DNA of 64,000 nt from the NCBI GenBank assembly GCA_021848365.1, contig JAJZUS010000001.1, positions 372,001 through 436,000 of the forward strand, given 5' to 3'. This document shows positions 51,704 through 59,509 of the stretch, in pieces (positions within the stretch are counted from its first letter, which is position 1; each line of letters starts with the position of its first letter). The DNA is from Actinomycetes bacterium. GTDB taxonomy: Bacteria > Actinomycetota > Acidimicrobiia > Acidimicrobiales > RAAP-2. The translations under genes were made by a program, and so were the position numbers. The notes beneath the pieces are model-generated. The model ran no database searches. It saw nothing but the letters and a program-made list of their open reading frames with translations, and was not told the origin of the DNA.

Positions 51704-52366
51704 ATGGGACGCCTGATCCTCGTCCTGTTGGGCAAGCAGGGTGCGGGCAAGGGCACCCAGGCGACCCGTCTCGCCCAGACGCTCTCCATCCCGCACGTCT
51801 CGACCGGCGACATCCTGCGCGCCGCGATCCGCGAGGGCACGCCCCTCGGGCTCGAGGTGAAGGCCGTCCTGGAGTCGGGGGCGCTCGTCTCCGACGACCT
51901 CGTCAACCGACTCGTCGCCGAGCGGCTGACCCAGCCCGACGCGGTCCGCGGAGCGCTCTTCGACGGGTACCCCCGGACCCTCAACCAGGCCGAGGCCCTC
52001 GAAGTGATGCTCGGCGACGACGGCGTGAAGCTCTGCGTCGACCTCGAGGTGCCGGTCGAGTTGGTGACGGCGCGCCTCTCGGCCCGTCGAGTCTGCTCGA
52101 ACTGCGGGGCCATCTACCGCGCGAGTGATCCCGAAGGCGTGAGCGGGCGGTGCTCGACCTGCGGAGGACCGGTGGTCCAGCGGGCCGACGACCAGCCGGC
52201 GGCCATCGCCGAGCGCCTGGCGGCCTACGAGCGCGACACGGCGCCCCTGCTCGACTTCTACCGGGACCGGGGCCTGCTCGTCTCGGTCGACGGCGCGCGC
52301 GCGCCCGACGAGGTCACGGCCTCGATCGCCGCGGCCCTCTCGACCCGGGGGCTCGCCCGCTCGTGA
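51704..52366 (+). CDS. adk: Adenylate kinase
   Basis: A 220-residue long-form Adk. The P-loop is GKQGAGKGTQATRL, then FDGYPRTLNQAE and a LID domain with a four-cysteine zinc site (CSNCG and CSTCG). It converts ATP and AMP to two ADP. It starts one base after secY and overlaps map by 4 bp. Confidence 0.96.
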   Translation: MGRLILVLLGKQGAGKGTQATRLAQTLSIPHVSTGDILRAAIREGTPLGLEVKAVLESGALVSDDLVNRLVAERLTQPDAVRGALFDGYPRTLNQAEALEVMLGDDGVKLCVDLEVPVELVTARLSARRVCSNCGAIYRASDPEGVSGRCSTCGGPVVQRADDQPAAIAERLAAYERDTAPLLDFYRDRGLLVSVDGARAPDEVTASIAAALSTRGLARS

Positions 52367-53103
52367 GGCGCTCGGCCGACGAGATCGCGAAGATGCGCCG
52401 CGCCGGCCGCGTGGTGGCCGAGATCCACGAGGCGACCCGCGCGGCCATCCGGCCCGGGGTGACCACCGCCCGCCTCAACGAGGTCGCCGCCGAGGTCCTC
52501 GAGCGCCGCGGGGCCCGCTCCAACTTCCTCGGGTACCACGGCTTCCCGGCCGTCATCTGCACCAGTCCCAACGACATGATCGTCCACGGGATCCCGGGGG
52601 AGTACGTGCTCGTCGAGGGCGACATCATCTCGGTCGACTGCGGGGCCATCGTCGAGGGGTACCACGGCGACGCCGCCTACACGGCGGGCGTGGGGGAGAT
52701 CTCCGCGGCCGCCCGGCGCCTCATCGAGGTGACCGAGCGCTCCCTGTGGGCCGGGATCGAGCAGTTGCGACCGGGGAACCGGCTCCACGAGGTCGGGCGG
52801 GCCGTCCAGGCCGTCGCCGAGGCCGCGGGCTACGGAGTCGTGCGCGAGTACGTCGGCCACGCGATCGGGACCGCGATGCACGAGAACCCCCAGGTCCCCA
52901 ACTACTGGCCGGGCACCCCGGGCCCGACGCTCAAGTCCGGGATGGTCTTCGCCATCGAGCCGATGGTCAACATCGGCTCCTACGAGACCTACGTGCTGGA
53001 CGACGGCTGGAGCGTGATGACGGCCGACGGGTCCCTCTCGGCCCACTTCGAGCACACCGTCGCCGTCACCGACGACGGTCCCGAGGTGCTCACCGTCCTC
53101 TAG
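52363..53103 (+). CDS. map: Methionine aminopeptidase, type I
   Basis: A 246-residue enzyme that removes the initiator Met. All five metal ligands are visible: the Asp pair in ISVDCGAIVEGYHGDAAYT, His in GHAIGTAMHENP, Glu in FAIEPMVN and Glu in HFEHTVAVT. It is the type Ia short form without an SH3-like extension. GTG start in the adk stop (GTGA). It is the last gene before the inserted DosR-like cassette. Confidence 0.96.
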   Translation: MRRSADEIAKMRRAGRVVAEIHEATRAAIRPGVTTARLNEVAAEVLERRGARSNFLGYHGFPAVICTSPNDMIVHGIPGEYVLVEGDIISVDCGAIVEGYHGDAAYTAGVGEISAAARRLIEVTERSLWAGIEQLRPGNRLHEVGRAVQAVAEAAGYGVVREYVGHAIGTAMHENPQVPNYWPGTPGPTLKSGMVFAIEPMVNIGSYETYVLDDGWSVMTADGSLSAHFEHTVAVTDDGPEVLTVL

Positions 53104-53118
53104 GTGCACTCGGCGCGG

Positions 53119-53763
53119 CTAGCCGTGCGGGTGGGAGCGGTCCTGGTAGCGCTGGGCGAAGAGCGCGGCCTCGGTGCGGCGCTGGAAGCCGAGCTTCGCG
53201 AGGAGGTTCGACACGTAGTTCTTCACCGTCTTCTCGGCGAGGAACATCTCGGCCGCGATCTCGCGGTTGGAGAGGCCCTCCGCCAGGAGCTCGAGGATGC
53301 GTCGCTCCTGGGGGCTGAGGCTCTCGAGGCGCATGTCCTCGGTGATCTGACGGCGCAGCCGCTCGCGGGCCCGCTCGATCTGCTCCGGGCTGAGCAGGAG
53401 CTCGCCGGAGGCGACCCGCCGAACGTCCTCGACCAGGGCGTCTCCGCGCACGTTCTTCAGCACGTAGCCCCGGGCCCCGGCGATCACCGACGCGGCCAGG
53501 GCCTCGGCGTCGGCGAAGGAGGTGAGCATCAGGCAGTTGAGGTCGGCCCGTCGCTCGCGCAGGTCGCGGCAGAGGTCGACGCCACTGCCGTCGGGCAGTC
53601 GTACGTCGAGGACGGCGACGTCGATCGCCCGCACGTCGACGGCGAGGGCCTCCTCGAGGGTGCCGGCCTCGGCCACCACGACGATGTCGTCGTTCGCCTC
53701 GAGCAGTTCGCGCAGCCCCCGTCGCACGATCTCGTGGTCGTCCACGAGCAGCAGTCGGATCAC
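53119..53763 (-). CDS. DosR/DevR-like response regulator (NarL/FixJ family)
   Basis: A 214-residue regulator. The receiver domain has Asp8/Asp9, phospho-acceptor D53 in VLDVRLPDG, then LMLTS and GYVLKN. The C-terminal LuxR-type helix-turn-helix ends MFLAEKTVKNYVSNLLAKLG. The recognition helix AEKTVKNYVS and flanking residues are almost the same as in mycobacterial DosR, the master activator of the hypoxia/NO dormancy response, as is the receiver motif VDDHEIVRRGL. It is coupled to the kinase by GTGA overlap. It lies antisense to map's direction, 15 bp from its stop. Confidence 0.92.
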   Translation of the reverse strand: MIRLLLVDDHEIVRRGLRELLEANDDIVVVAEAGTLEEALAVDVRAIDVAVLDVRLPDGSGVDLCRDLRERRADLNCLMLTSFADAEALAASVIAGARGYVLKNVRGDALVEDVRRVASGELLLSPEQIERARERLRRQITEDMRLESLSPQERRILELLAEGLSNREIAAEMFLAEKTVKNYVSNLLAKLGFQRRTEAALFAQRYQDRSHPHG

Positions 53764-54896
53764 GCGTCCCTCCGGGCCGTCCACTCGACCAGTGTGCCAG
53801 TCCCCGGCGTCGACTCGATCGTGCAGTCCCCACCGAGCTCGCGGGCCCGCCCGCGCAGGTTGCGCAGTCCGCGGCCCGGACCGACCGGGGCGTGGAAGCC
53901 CACGCCGTTGTCGTGGACGCGCAGCACCAGCAGCGGCCCCTCGACCGCCAGGGCCACGTTCGCCTCGCTCGCTCGGGCGTGGCGCGCGATGTTGGAGAGG
54001 ATCTCGCGCAGGGCTCGCAGGGTGTGACGGGCGCAGTGGGCGCTCGCCTCGAGGGCCGACTGGTCCGGCAGGTCGAGGTCGACCTTGATCCCGAGGCGGG
54101 TGGCGACCTCGTCGCTCATGGCGGCCAGGCGAACGAGCAGGGTCTCGCCGTCGACGTCGTCCTGGTCGATCTCGAAGATCGTCGTGCGGATCTCCTGGAT
54201 GGTGCCGTCGAGCTCGTCGAGGGCCCGGTTGATCCGGTCGCGGTCCGCCGGGTCGATCTCCGAGCCGAGCGTGATCTGCAGGGCGAGGCCGACCCCGAAG
54301 AGGCGCTGGATGACGGTGTCGTGGAGGTCGCGGGCCAGGCGCTCGCGCTCCTCGGAGAGGATCAGTTCGCGCAGGTGGGCCCGCAGGTTGGCCTGGTCGA
54401 TGACGAGGCCGGCGGCTCGGCCGAACGAGCTCACCAGGGCCTCGTCCTCCTCGTCGAAGGGCACGCCGTCCTCGCGGTCGGTGAGGTAGAGGTTGCCGAA
54501 GACCCGCCCGTCGCCGGCGAGGATCGGGACGCCGAGGAAGCTGCGCATGACCGGGTGGTGGGTCGGGAAGCCGGCCGACCCGGGGTAGTGGGCGAGGTCG
54601 GCGACGCGTACCGGGGCGGCCCCGACGATCGTCTCGCCGAGGACGCCGTGGCCGTGGGGCGTCGCGCCGATGAGGGAGCTCACGCCCTCGTCGACGCCGT
54701 AGGTGACGAAGCGGCTGAGGCTCGCGCGGTCGCCGCCCACGACCCCGAGGGCGCCGTAGCGGGCGCCCACCAGCTGGCTGGCCGCCGTGACGATGAGGCC
54801 GAGGAGGTCGGTGAGGTCGGCGTCGGTCTCGATCAGCAGCATCGCGTCGATGAGCGCGTGGAGGCGTGCGGGGTCGGTGATCCGACGGAAGGACAC
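53760..54896 (-). CDS. DosS-like GAF-domain sensor histidine kinase
   Basis: A 378-residue soluble kinase. One GAF domain (about 24-165) contains SAGFPTHHPVMRSFLGVP, matching the segment of DosS/DosT GAF-A that carries the haem-ligating His (here H113 or H114). HisKA_3 follows with H192 in ARDLHDTVIQRLFGVGLALQ, then an ATPase domain with VHDNGVGF and GRGLRNLRGRA. DosS senses O2, NO, CO or redox state through haem; the same role is inferred here. DosS has two GAF domains and this protein one. GTG start at 54896, with GAGACT five bases upstream. It forms an operon with the regulator gene. Confidence 0.9.
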   Translation of the reverse strand: MSFRRITDPARLHALIDAMLLIETDADLTDLLGLIVTAASQLVGARYGALGVVGGDRASLSRFVTYGVDEGVSSLIGATPHGHGVLGETIVGAAPVRVADLAHYPGSAGFPTHHPVMRSFLGVPILAGDGRVFGNLYLTDREDGVPFDEEDEALVSSFGRAAGLVIDQANLRAHLRELILSEERERLARDLHDTVIQRLFGVGLALQITLGSEIDPADRDRINRALDELDGTIQEIRTTIFEIDQDDVDGETLLVRLAAMSDEVATRLGIKVDLDLPDQSALEASAHCARHTLRALREILSNIARHARASEANVALAVEGPLLVLRVHDNGVGFHAPVGPGRGLRNLRGRARELGGDCTIESTPGTGTLVEWTARRDA

Positions 54897-54925
54897 GACG
54901 TAGTCTCACACACCCGCCGGGGCGC

Positions 54926-54940
54926 GGTAAAGCCTTTACC
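54926..54940. promoter_or_regulatory. 15-bp palindrome upstream of the kinase gene
   Basis: GGTAAAG and CTTTACC flank a single C. It lies 30-44 bp upstream of the kinase GTG and spans the stop of the flavoprotein gene. With a one-base centre it cannot form a good RNA loop, so an operator is more likely than a terminator. Confidence 0.45.
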
Positions 54941-55331
54941 CGACGCGCTCGCCCGAGAGGATCGTGAGGGGCAGGGCGATGAGGGTGGCGCCCCCGGCGA
55001 CGGCCCGGGTGAGGGACTCCGACAGGGGTGGCTCCCCGCTCGGGAGCTCCGCGATCCCCGAGCCCATGACCGACCAGGTGGCGCCGTCGTCCTCGAGCCC
55101 GTCGATCTGGATCGAGAGCACGTCGCCGCGCCGGGCGGCCACCACGACGGCCTCCTCGGCGCTCGCGAGCAGGACCAGCCCCTCGTCGATCACCGTGATC
55201 CGGGCCGGGAGGGCGGCCGGCAGGCAGCGCACCGAGATCACCACCCGCGCGAGGTCGGCCCGCCGCAGCAGGTCGAGGCACTCCTCGCGGGGAATGACGG
55301 CACGCCTGACGCGCTCGCCCGGTACGCTCAT
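54936..55331 (-). CDS. Pyridoxamine-phosphate-oxidase-like FMN/F420 split-barrel protein
   Basis: A 131-residue split-barrel flavin-binding protein. The helical start (REECLDLLRRADLARVVISV), LPAALPARITVIDEGLVLL and the segment WSVMGSGIAELP resemble small PNPOx-family proteins such as Rv0080, a member of the mycobacterial DosR regulon. A redox or detoxification role under hypoxic/NO stress is inferred. The ATG at 55331 has CATGCT six bases upstream. It lies directly before the DosS-like kinase on the same strand. Confidence 0.78.
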   Translation of the reverse strand: MSVPGERVRRAVIPREECLDLLRRADLARVVISVRCLPAALPARITVIDEGLVLLASAEEAVVVAARRGDVLSIQIDGLEDDGATWSVMGSGIAELPSGEPPLSESLTRAVAGGATLIALPLTILSGERVG

Positions 55332-55389
55332 GGATCCAGCATGAACCCGGCGCCGCCGGAGCAACTAGGGCCGGGGGTCACATTTTGGC

Positions 55390-55409
55390 CCCGGGACCAT
55401 GGTCCGCGA
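55390..55409. promoter_or_regulatory. DosR-box-like palindrome between the flavoprotein gene and infA
   Basis: A perfect 12-bp palindrome GGACCATGGTCC (55394-55405) sits in a 20-bp window matching about 14 of 20 positions of the DosR consensus TTSGGGACTWWAGTCCCSAA by hand alignment. It is 8 bp upstream of the infA -35 hexamer and about 60 bp upstream of the flavoprotein start, so it could serve both directions. Confidence 0.5.
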
Positions 55410-55417
55410 AGCCGCTT

Positions 55418-55445
55418 TTGCGTCGCGCGGAAAATTCGGTAGAAT
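55418..55445 (+). promoter_or_regulatory. Promoter of the infA-rpmJ-rpsM-rpoA operon
   Basis: TTGCGT at 55418-55423 and TAGAAT at 55440-55445 have 16-bp spacing. A leader of about 75 nt follows. Confidence 0.6.
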
Positions 55446-55480
55446 GGCAAGCCGGTCTGCGGGTGCGCCCGCGGCCACCC

Positions 55481-55498
55481 TCGACGGTTCGCCGTCGA
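55481..55498 (+). promoter_or_regulatory. Leader hairpin with TTCG loop before infA
   Basis: TCGACGG and CCGTCGA close a TTCG tetraloop, 28 nt before the infA start codon. It may stabilise or regulate the 5' end. Confidence 0.4.
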
Positions 55499-55526
55499 CC
55501 CGTAGTGCCCGAGAAGGAGAAGGAAC

Positions 55527-55751
55527 CTGAGTAAGCCGAAGGAAGACGCGTTCACCGTCGAGGGAACGGTCGTCGAACCGCTACCCAACGCGATGTTCCG
55601 GGTCGAGCTGGAGAACGGGTATACCGTCCTCGCCCACAGCTCGGGAAAGATGCGCATGCACCGCATTCGCATCCTGCCCGGCGACAAGGTGCAGGTCGAG
55701 ATCACGCCCTACGACATGACCCGTGGCCGCATCACCTATCGGTACAAGTAA
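55527..55751 (+). CDS. infA: Translation initiation factor IF-1, apparently with a CTG start
   Basis: A 74-residue IF-1 with the family core [38 protein letters not shown] and the end RGRITYRYK. An in-frame TAG at 55503-55505 limits the frame, and between it and the conserved region no ATG, GTG or TTG occurs. CTG at 55527 lies 7 nt after AAGGAG (55514-55519) and gives [13 protein letters not shown], matching the usual N-terminal length. An internal ATG (codon 23) would destroy the OB fold. CTG starts are rare, so this is either real low-efficiency initiation or a base error. It is the first gene of the alpha operon. Confidence 0.9.
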   Translation: MSKPKEDAFTVEGTVVEPLPNAMFRVELENGYTVLAHSSGKMRMHRIRILPGDKVQVEITPYDMTRGRITYRYK

Positions 55752-55780
55752 TCAGGCTCCGTCGCAAGGAAGAAGACGTC

Positions 55781-55894
55781 ATGAAAGTGCGCGCGAGCGT
55801 GAAGACCATGTGTGAGAAGTGCAAGGTGATCCGCCGGGCCGGCCACGTCCGCGTCATCTGCGAGAACCCGCGCCACAAGCAGCGCCAGGGCTAG
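55781..55894 (+). CDS. rpmJ: 50S ribosomal protein L36
   Basis: A 37-residue zinc-ribbon protein. C11, C14, C27 and H32 are all present (the zinc-binding form), with the typical start [15 protein letters not shown]. It lies 29 bp after infA with GCAAGGAAGAAG upstream. Confidence 0.96.
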   Translation: MKVRASVKTMCEKCKVIRRAGHVRVICENPRHKQRQG

Positions 55895-55902
55895 GAGGAC
55901 TG

Positions 55903-56280
55903 ATGGCTCGCATCGCTGGGGTGGACATCCCGCGCGACAAGCGCACGGTGATCTCCCTCACCTACATCTTCGGCATCGGACCGACCACGGCGGCGCAGAT
56001 CTGCGCGGCCACGGGCATCGACGAGTCGATCCGGGTGAAGGACCTCTCGGACACCGACGTCAACAAGTTGCGCTCCTACATCGACCAGAACCTCACGGTC
56101 GAGGGTGACCTGCGCCGCGACGTGGCCCAGGACATCAAGCGCAAGATGGAGATCAACTGCCTGCAGGGCGTGCGCCACCGCAAGGGGCTGCCCGTGCGCG
56201 GCCAGCGCACCCGCACGAACGCCCGCACCCGCAAGGGCCCGAAGCGCACCGTCGCCGGGAAGAAGAAGGTGACCAAGTAA
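55903..56280 (+). CDS. rpsM: 30S ribosomal protein S13
   Basis: A 125-residue S13. It starts [14 protein letters not shown] and has [14 protein letters not shown] and the C-terminal [24 protein letters not shown] that contacts tRNA. ATG at 55903 after AGGAGG. Its stop overlaps rpsK by one base. Confidence 0.97.
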   Translation: MARIAGVDIPRDKRTVISLTYIFGIGPTTAAQICAATGIDESIRVKDLSDTDVNKLRSYIDQNLTVEGDLRRDVAQDIKRKMEINCLQGVRHRKGLPVRGQRTRTNARTRKGPKRTVAGKKKVTK

Positions 56281-56681
56281 TGGCCAAGTCGACCCCCTCC
56301 GCCGCCCGCAAGGGGCGCCGCAAGGAGCGCAAGAACATCGCCTTCGGTGTCGCGCACATCAAGAGCTCGTTCAACAACACGATCGTGTCCATCACCGACC
56401 CCGAGGGGAACGTCATCTCCTGGGCCTCGTCGGGCAACGTCGGCTTCAAGGGCTCGCGCAAGTCGACGCCCTTCGCCGCCCAGCTCGCGGCCGAGAAGTG
56501 CGCCCGCGCGGCGATGGAGCACGGAGTGAAGAAGGTCGACGTGCTGGTGCGCGGACCGGGATCGGGCCGCGAGACGGCCATCCGATCCCTCGCCGCTGCC
56601 GGGATCGAGGTCGTGGCGATCAAGGACGTCACGCCCCTGCCCCACAACGGTTGCCGCCCCAAGAAGCGTCGTCGCGGCTAA
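56280..56681 (+). CDS. rpsK: 30S ribosomal protein S11
   Basis: A 133-residue S11 on the 30S platform. It has [35 protein letters not shown] and the ending [12 protein letters not shown]. It overlaps rpsM by one base. Confidence 0.97.
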   Translation: MAKSTPSAARKGRRKERKNIAFGVAHIKSSFNNTIVSITDPEGNVISWASSGNVGFKGSRKSTPFAAQLAAEKCARAAMEHGVKKVDVLVRGPGSGRETAIRSLAAAGIEVVAIKDVTPLPHNGCRPKKRRRG

Positions 56682-56689
56682 GGAGACTC

Positions 56690-57334
56690 ATGGCTCGTTA
56701 CACCGGACCCGTCTGCCGACTCTGTCGGCGTGAGCGCACGAAGCTCTACCTGAAGGGCGAGCGGTGCTTCTCGTTGAAGTGCCCCGTCTCCGAGAACTCG
56801 GACCGCCAGGCCCGCGCCTACCCGCCGGGCATGCACGGTCGCGACCGCCAGCGCCAGGGGTCGGAGTACCTGACCCAGCTGCGCGAGAAGCAGAAGGCGC
56901 GCCGCACCTACGGTCTGCTCGAGAAGCAGTTCCGCAACCTCTACGAGGAGGCCAACCGTCGTCCCGGCATCACCGGAACGAACCTGCTGCAGTTCCTCGA
57001 GATGCGCCTCGACAACGTCGCCTACCGCGCCGGGTGGGGCGCCTCGCGGGCCCAGGCTCGCCAGTTCGTCCGCCACGGCCACGTGCACGTCAACGGCAAG
57101 CGCGTCACCATCCCCAGTTACCGGGTCCGCCCGGGCGAGACGGTCACCCTGAAGGAGCCGACTCGCGCCAACTTCAACGTCGTGCGCAACCGGGACGTCC
57201 TCGACCGCTCGGTGCCGGGCTGGCTCGAGACGGCCGAGAACGGCTTCGCCGTGACCGTTCGCGTGGCCCCGGCCCGCGAGCAGATCGACGAGGCCATCCG
57301 CGAGCAGCTCATCGTCGAGTTGTACTCGAAGTAA
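56690..57334 (+). CDS. rpsD: 30S ribosomal protein S4, zinc type
   Basis: A 214-residue S4 with an intact N-terminal zinc site (C9, C12, C26, C31) and the S4 RNA-binding domain (RLDNVAYRAGWGASRAQARQ, VRHGHVHVNGKRV). It is a primary 16S binder. ATG at 56690 follows AAGGAGACTC; the frame is open upstream within rpsK but without similarity. Confidence 0.97.
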   Translation: MARYTGPVCRLCRRERTKLYLKGERCFSLKCPVSENSDRQARAYPPGMHGRDRQRQGSEYLTQLREKQKARRTYGLLEKQFRNLYEEANRRPGITGTNLLQFLEMRLDNVAYRAGWGASRAQARQFVRHGHVHVNGKRVTIPSYRVRPGETVTLKEPTRANFNVVRNRDVLDRSVPGWLETAENGFAVTVRVAPAREQIDEAIREQLIVELYSK

Positions 57335-57363
57335 CGCACCCCGACGAGGCCAAGGAGTCACTC

Positions 57364-58305
57364 ATGCTCATCATCCAACGACCCACGATCGAGGCCCTCG
57401 GCGACGAGGAGAACAACCGGCAGTCCTTCGCGGTGGGACCGCTCGACCCGGGCTTCGGCCACACGCTGGGCAACTCCCTGCGCCGCACGCTGCTCTCGTC
57501 GATTCCCGGCGCCGCGGCGACGCGCGTGAAGTTCGACGCCGTGCTGCACGAGTTCGACGTGATCGAGGGCGTCAAGGAGGACGTCCTCGACATCTGCCTC
57601 AACCTGAAGGACCTGCTGCTGCGGGTCCACAGCGACGAGCCGGTCGTGCTGCGCCTGGACAAGCGGGGCGAGGGGCCGGTGCTGGCGTCGGACCTCTCCA
57701 CGACGGCCGACGTCGAGGTCCTGAACGGCAACCTGCACCTCGCCTACCTGACCTCGGCGAAGAGCACGCTCTCCTTCGAGCTGACGGTGGAGCGCGGCAA
57801 GGGCTACGTGCCCGCCGAGGAGAACAAGGGCGCGGGGGCGATCGGCGTCATCCCCCTCGACGCGATCTTCTCGCCGGTGCGCCGCGTGGCGTTCCGCGTC
57901 GAGCCGGTTCGCGTCGACCAGAGCCGGGACTTCGACCGCCTGGTCCTCGACATCGAGACCGACGGGTCCATCAGCCCGCGAGAGGCCCTGGCCTCGGCCG
58001 GTAAGACCCTCGGCTCGCTGCTCGACCTGATCGCCAGCTTCGACGAGGAGGCGCCGGCCCTGGAGCTCGGTGACGTGGGCCTCGCCCAGGCGGCCGCCAA
58101 CGAACTGGACATTCGCATCGAGGAGCTCGGGCTCACCGAGCGCTCGCGCAACTGCCTGAAGCGCGCGGGCATCAACACGGTCGCCCAGCTGGTGAACGCC
58201 ACCGAGCGCGACCTCACCTCGATCACCAACTTCGGCGCCACGTCGCTGAAGGACGTCGTCGACCGGCTCGACGAGCGCGGTCTCCAGCTGCGAGCGGAGG
58301 ATTAG
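57364..58305 (+). CDS. rpoA: RNA polymerase alpha subunit
   Basis: A 313-residue alpha subunit. The N-terminal assembly domain has GFGHTLGNSLRRTLLSSIPGAA, then a linker and a C-terminal domain ending near residue 310 (LGLTERSRNCLKRAGINTVAQL) that binds UP elements and activators. AAGGAG precedes the ATG at 57364. A DosR-type activator could contact this domain. Confidence 0.97.
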   Translation: MLIIQRPTIEALGDEENNRQSFAVGPLDPGFGHTLGNSLRRTLLSSIPGAAATRVKFDAVLHEFDVIEGVKEDVLDICLNLKDLLLRVHSDEPVVLRLDKRGEGPVLASDLSTTADVEVLNGNLHLAYLTSAKSTLSFELTVERGKGYVPAEENKGAGAIGVIPLDAIFSPVRRVAFRVEPVRVDQSRDFDRLVLDIETDGSISPREALASAGKTLGSLLDLIASFDEEAPALELGDVGLAQAAANELDIRIEELGLTERSRNCLKRAGINTVAQLVNATERDLTSITNFGATSLKDVVDRLDERGLQLRAED

Positions 58306-58310
58306 TCATC

Positions 58311-58673
58311 ATGCGCGGCACTCCCAAGCGCGGACGTCGCTTCGGCGGCGACAACGCCCACCAGAAGGCCCTCATGGGCAACCTCGTGGCCTCGATGATC
58401 GCGGCCGAGTCGATCGTCACGACCGAGGCCAAGGCCAAGGCCCTGCGCCCGATCGTCGAGAAGGTCGTCACCGCGGCGAAGAACAGCCCCGAGGGGTCGG
58501 TCGCGGCCCAGCGCCGCGTCGTGGCGCTGATCCGCGACAAGGACATGGCGACCAAGCTCTTCACCGAGATTGCGCCGCGCTACGCGCAGCGCCCGGGTGG
58601 CTACACCCGGATCCTGAAGCTCGGTCCGCGTCAGGGCGACAACGCCCCGATGGCGCGCATTGAGTTCGTCTGA
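58311..58673 (+). CDS. rplQ: 50S ribosomal protein L17
   Basis: A 120-residue L17. It has RRFGGDNAHQKALMGNLVASMI and the segment RPGGYTRILKLGPRQGDNAPMARIEFV at the end. It starts 5 bp after rpoA. Its 3' end overlaps truA. Confidence 0.97.
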   Translation: MRGTPKRGRRFGGDNAHQKALMGNLVASMIAAESIVTTEAKAKALRPIVEKVVTAAKNSPEGSVAAQRRVVALIRDKDMATKLFTEIAPRYAQRPGGYTRILKLGPRQGDNAPMARIEFV

Positions 58674-59499
58674 TCCCGAGCTGACCGCCCGCTGGCGGAT
58701 CGACCTCGCCTACGACGGGGCCGCGTTCGCCGGCTTCGCCCTCCAGCCCGATCGCCCCACCGTGGTGGGGGCGCTGCGCGAGGCCCTCGCGCGCGCCCTA
58801 CGCCTCGAGGACCCGCCCTACGTGACCGGGGCCGGACGGACCGACACCGGAGTCGCGGCCCTGGCCCAGGTGGTCTCGGTGGACCTCCCGGCCGACCTCG
58901 ACCCCGAGGCCCTGCGGCGATCGCTCAACGCCCAGCTGCGCGGTCGGGTGAGCGTCCACGCCCTCGAGCGACGCGACGGCTTCGATGCCCGCCACGACGC
59001 CCTGTGGCGCGCCTACCGCTACCTGGTGGCCCCCGGGACGGAGCTGGCGCCGGCCGCCGCCGTCGCCTGGGCCGTCCCCGAGGTGCTCGACGTGCGCCCG
59101 ATGGAGCGGGCGGCCGAGGACCTCGTGGGGGAGCACGACTTCCGGGCCTTCTGCAAGCGCCCGCCGGACAAGGGGCCCGACGACCCCCTGGTGCGGCGCG
59201 TGATGGCGGCTCGCTGGCGGCGGGTGCCGGACCTCCTCGGCCTCTCCCCGGGGGGCGGCGACCTCCTCGTCTTCGAGATCCGGGCGAACGCCTTCTGCCA
59301 CCGTCAGGTGCGGGCCCTCGTCGGGACGATGGTCGCCGTCGGGGCGGGGCGGCTCCCGTCCGGCATCGTCGCCGAGCGCCTCCTCGCTGCGACCCACGAC
59401 GGCCTGCCGGCTCCCGCGCCGGCCACGGGGCTCGCCCTGGTCGCCGTGGGCTACCCCGAGGAGGCGGGCGGGCCGAGCGGCCCGGCCCCCGACCGGTAG
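58660..59499 (+). CDS. truA: tRNA pseudouridine synthase A
   Basis: A 279-residue TruA that modifies positions 38-40 of tRNA anticodon arms. The catalytic Asp62 is in GAGRTDTGVAA, with DLAYDGAAFAGFALQ near the start and FCHRQVRALVGTMV in the C-half. The only plausible start is TTG at 58660, 14 bp inside rplQ and without a ribosome site, so it is probably translated by coupling. It follows rplQ in many actinobacteria. Confidence 0.9.
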   Translation: MSSSDPELTARWRIDLAYDGAAFAGFALQPDRPTVVGALREALARALRLEDPPYVTGAGRTDTGVAALAQVVSVDLPADLDPEALRRSLNAQLRGRVSVHALERRDGFDARHDALWRAYRYLVAPGTELAPAAAVAWAVPEVLDVRPMERAAEDLVGEHDFRAFCKRPPDKGPDDPLVRRVMAARWRRVPDLLGLSPGGGDLLVFEIRANAFCHRQVRALVGTMVAVGAGRLPSGIVAERLLAATHDGLPAPAPATGLALVAVGYPEEAGGPSGPAPDR

Positions 59500-59502
59500 G
59501 CT
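59497..59502 (+). promoter_or_regulatory. -10 element of the M13 peptidase gene
   Basis: TAGGCT includes the truA stop codon and lies 7 nt before the GTG at 59510. Confidence 0.5.
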
Positions 59503-59509
59503 GACCCAG

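Noticed and set aside
54926-54940. Intrinsic terminator for the flavoprotein gene
   Set aside because: The palindrome has a one-base centre, is AT-rich and lacks a U-tract, so it would make a poor terminator.
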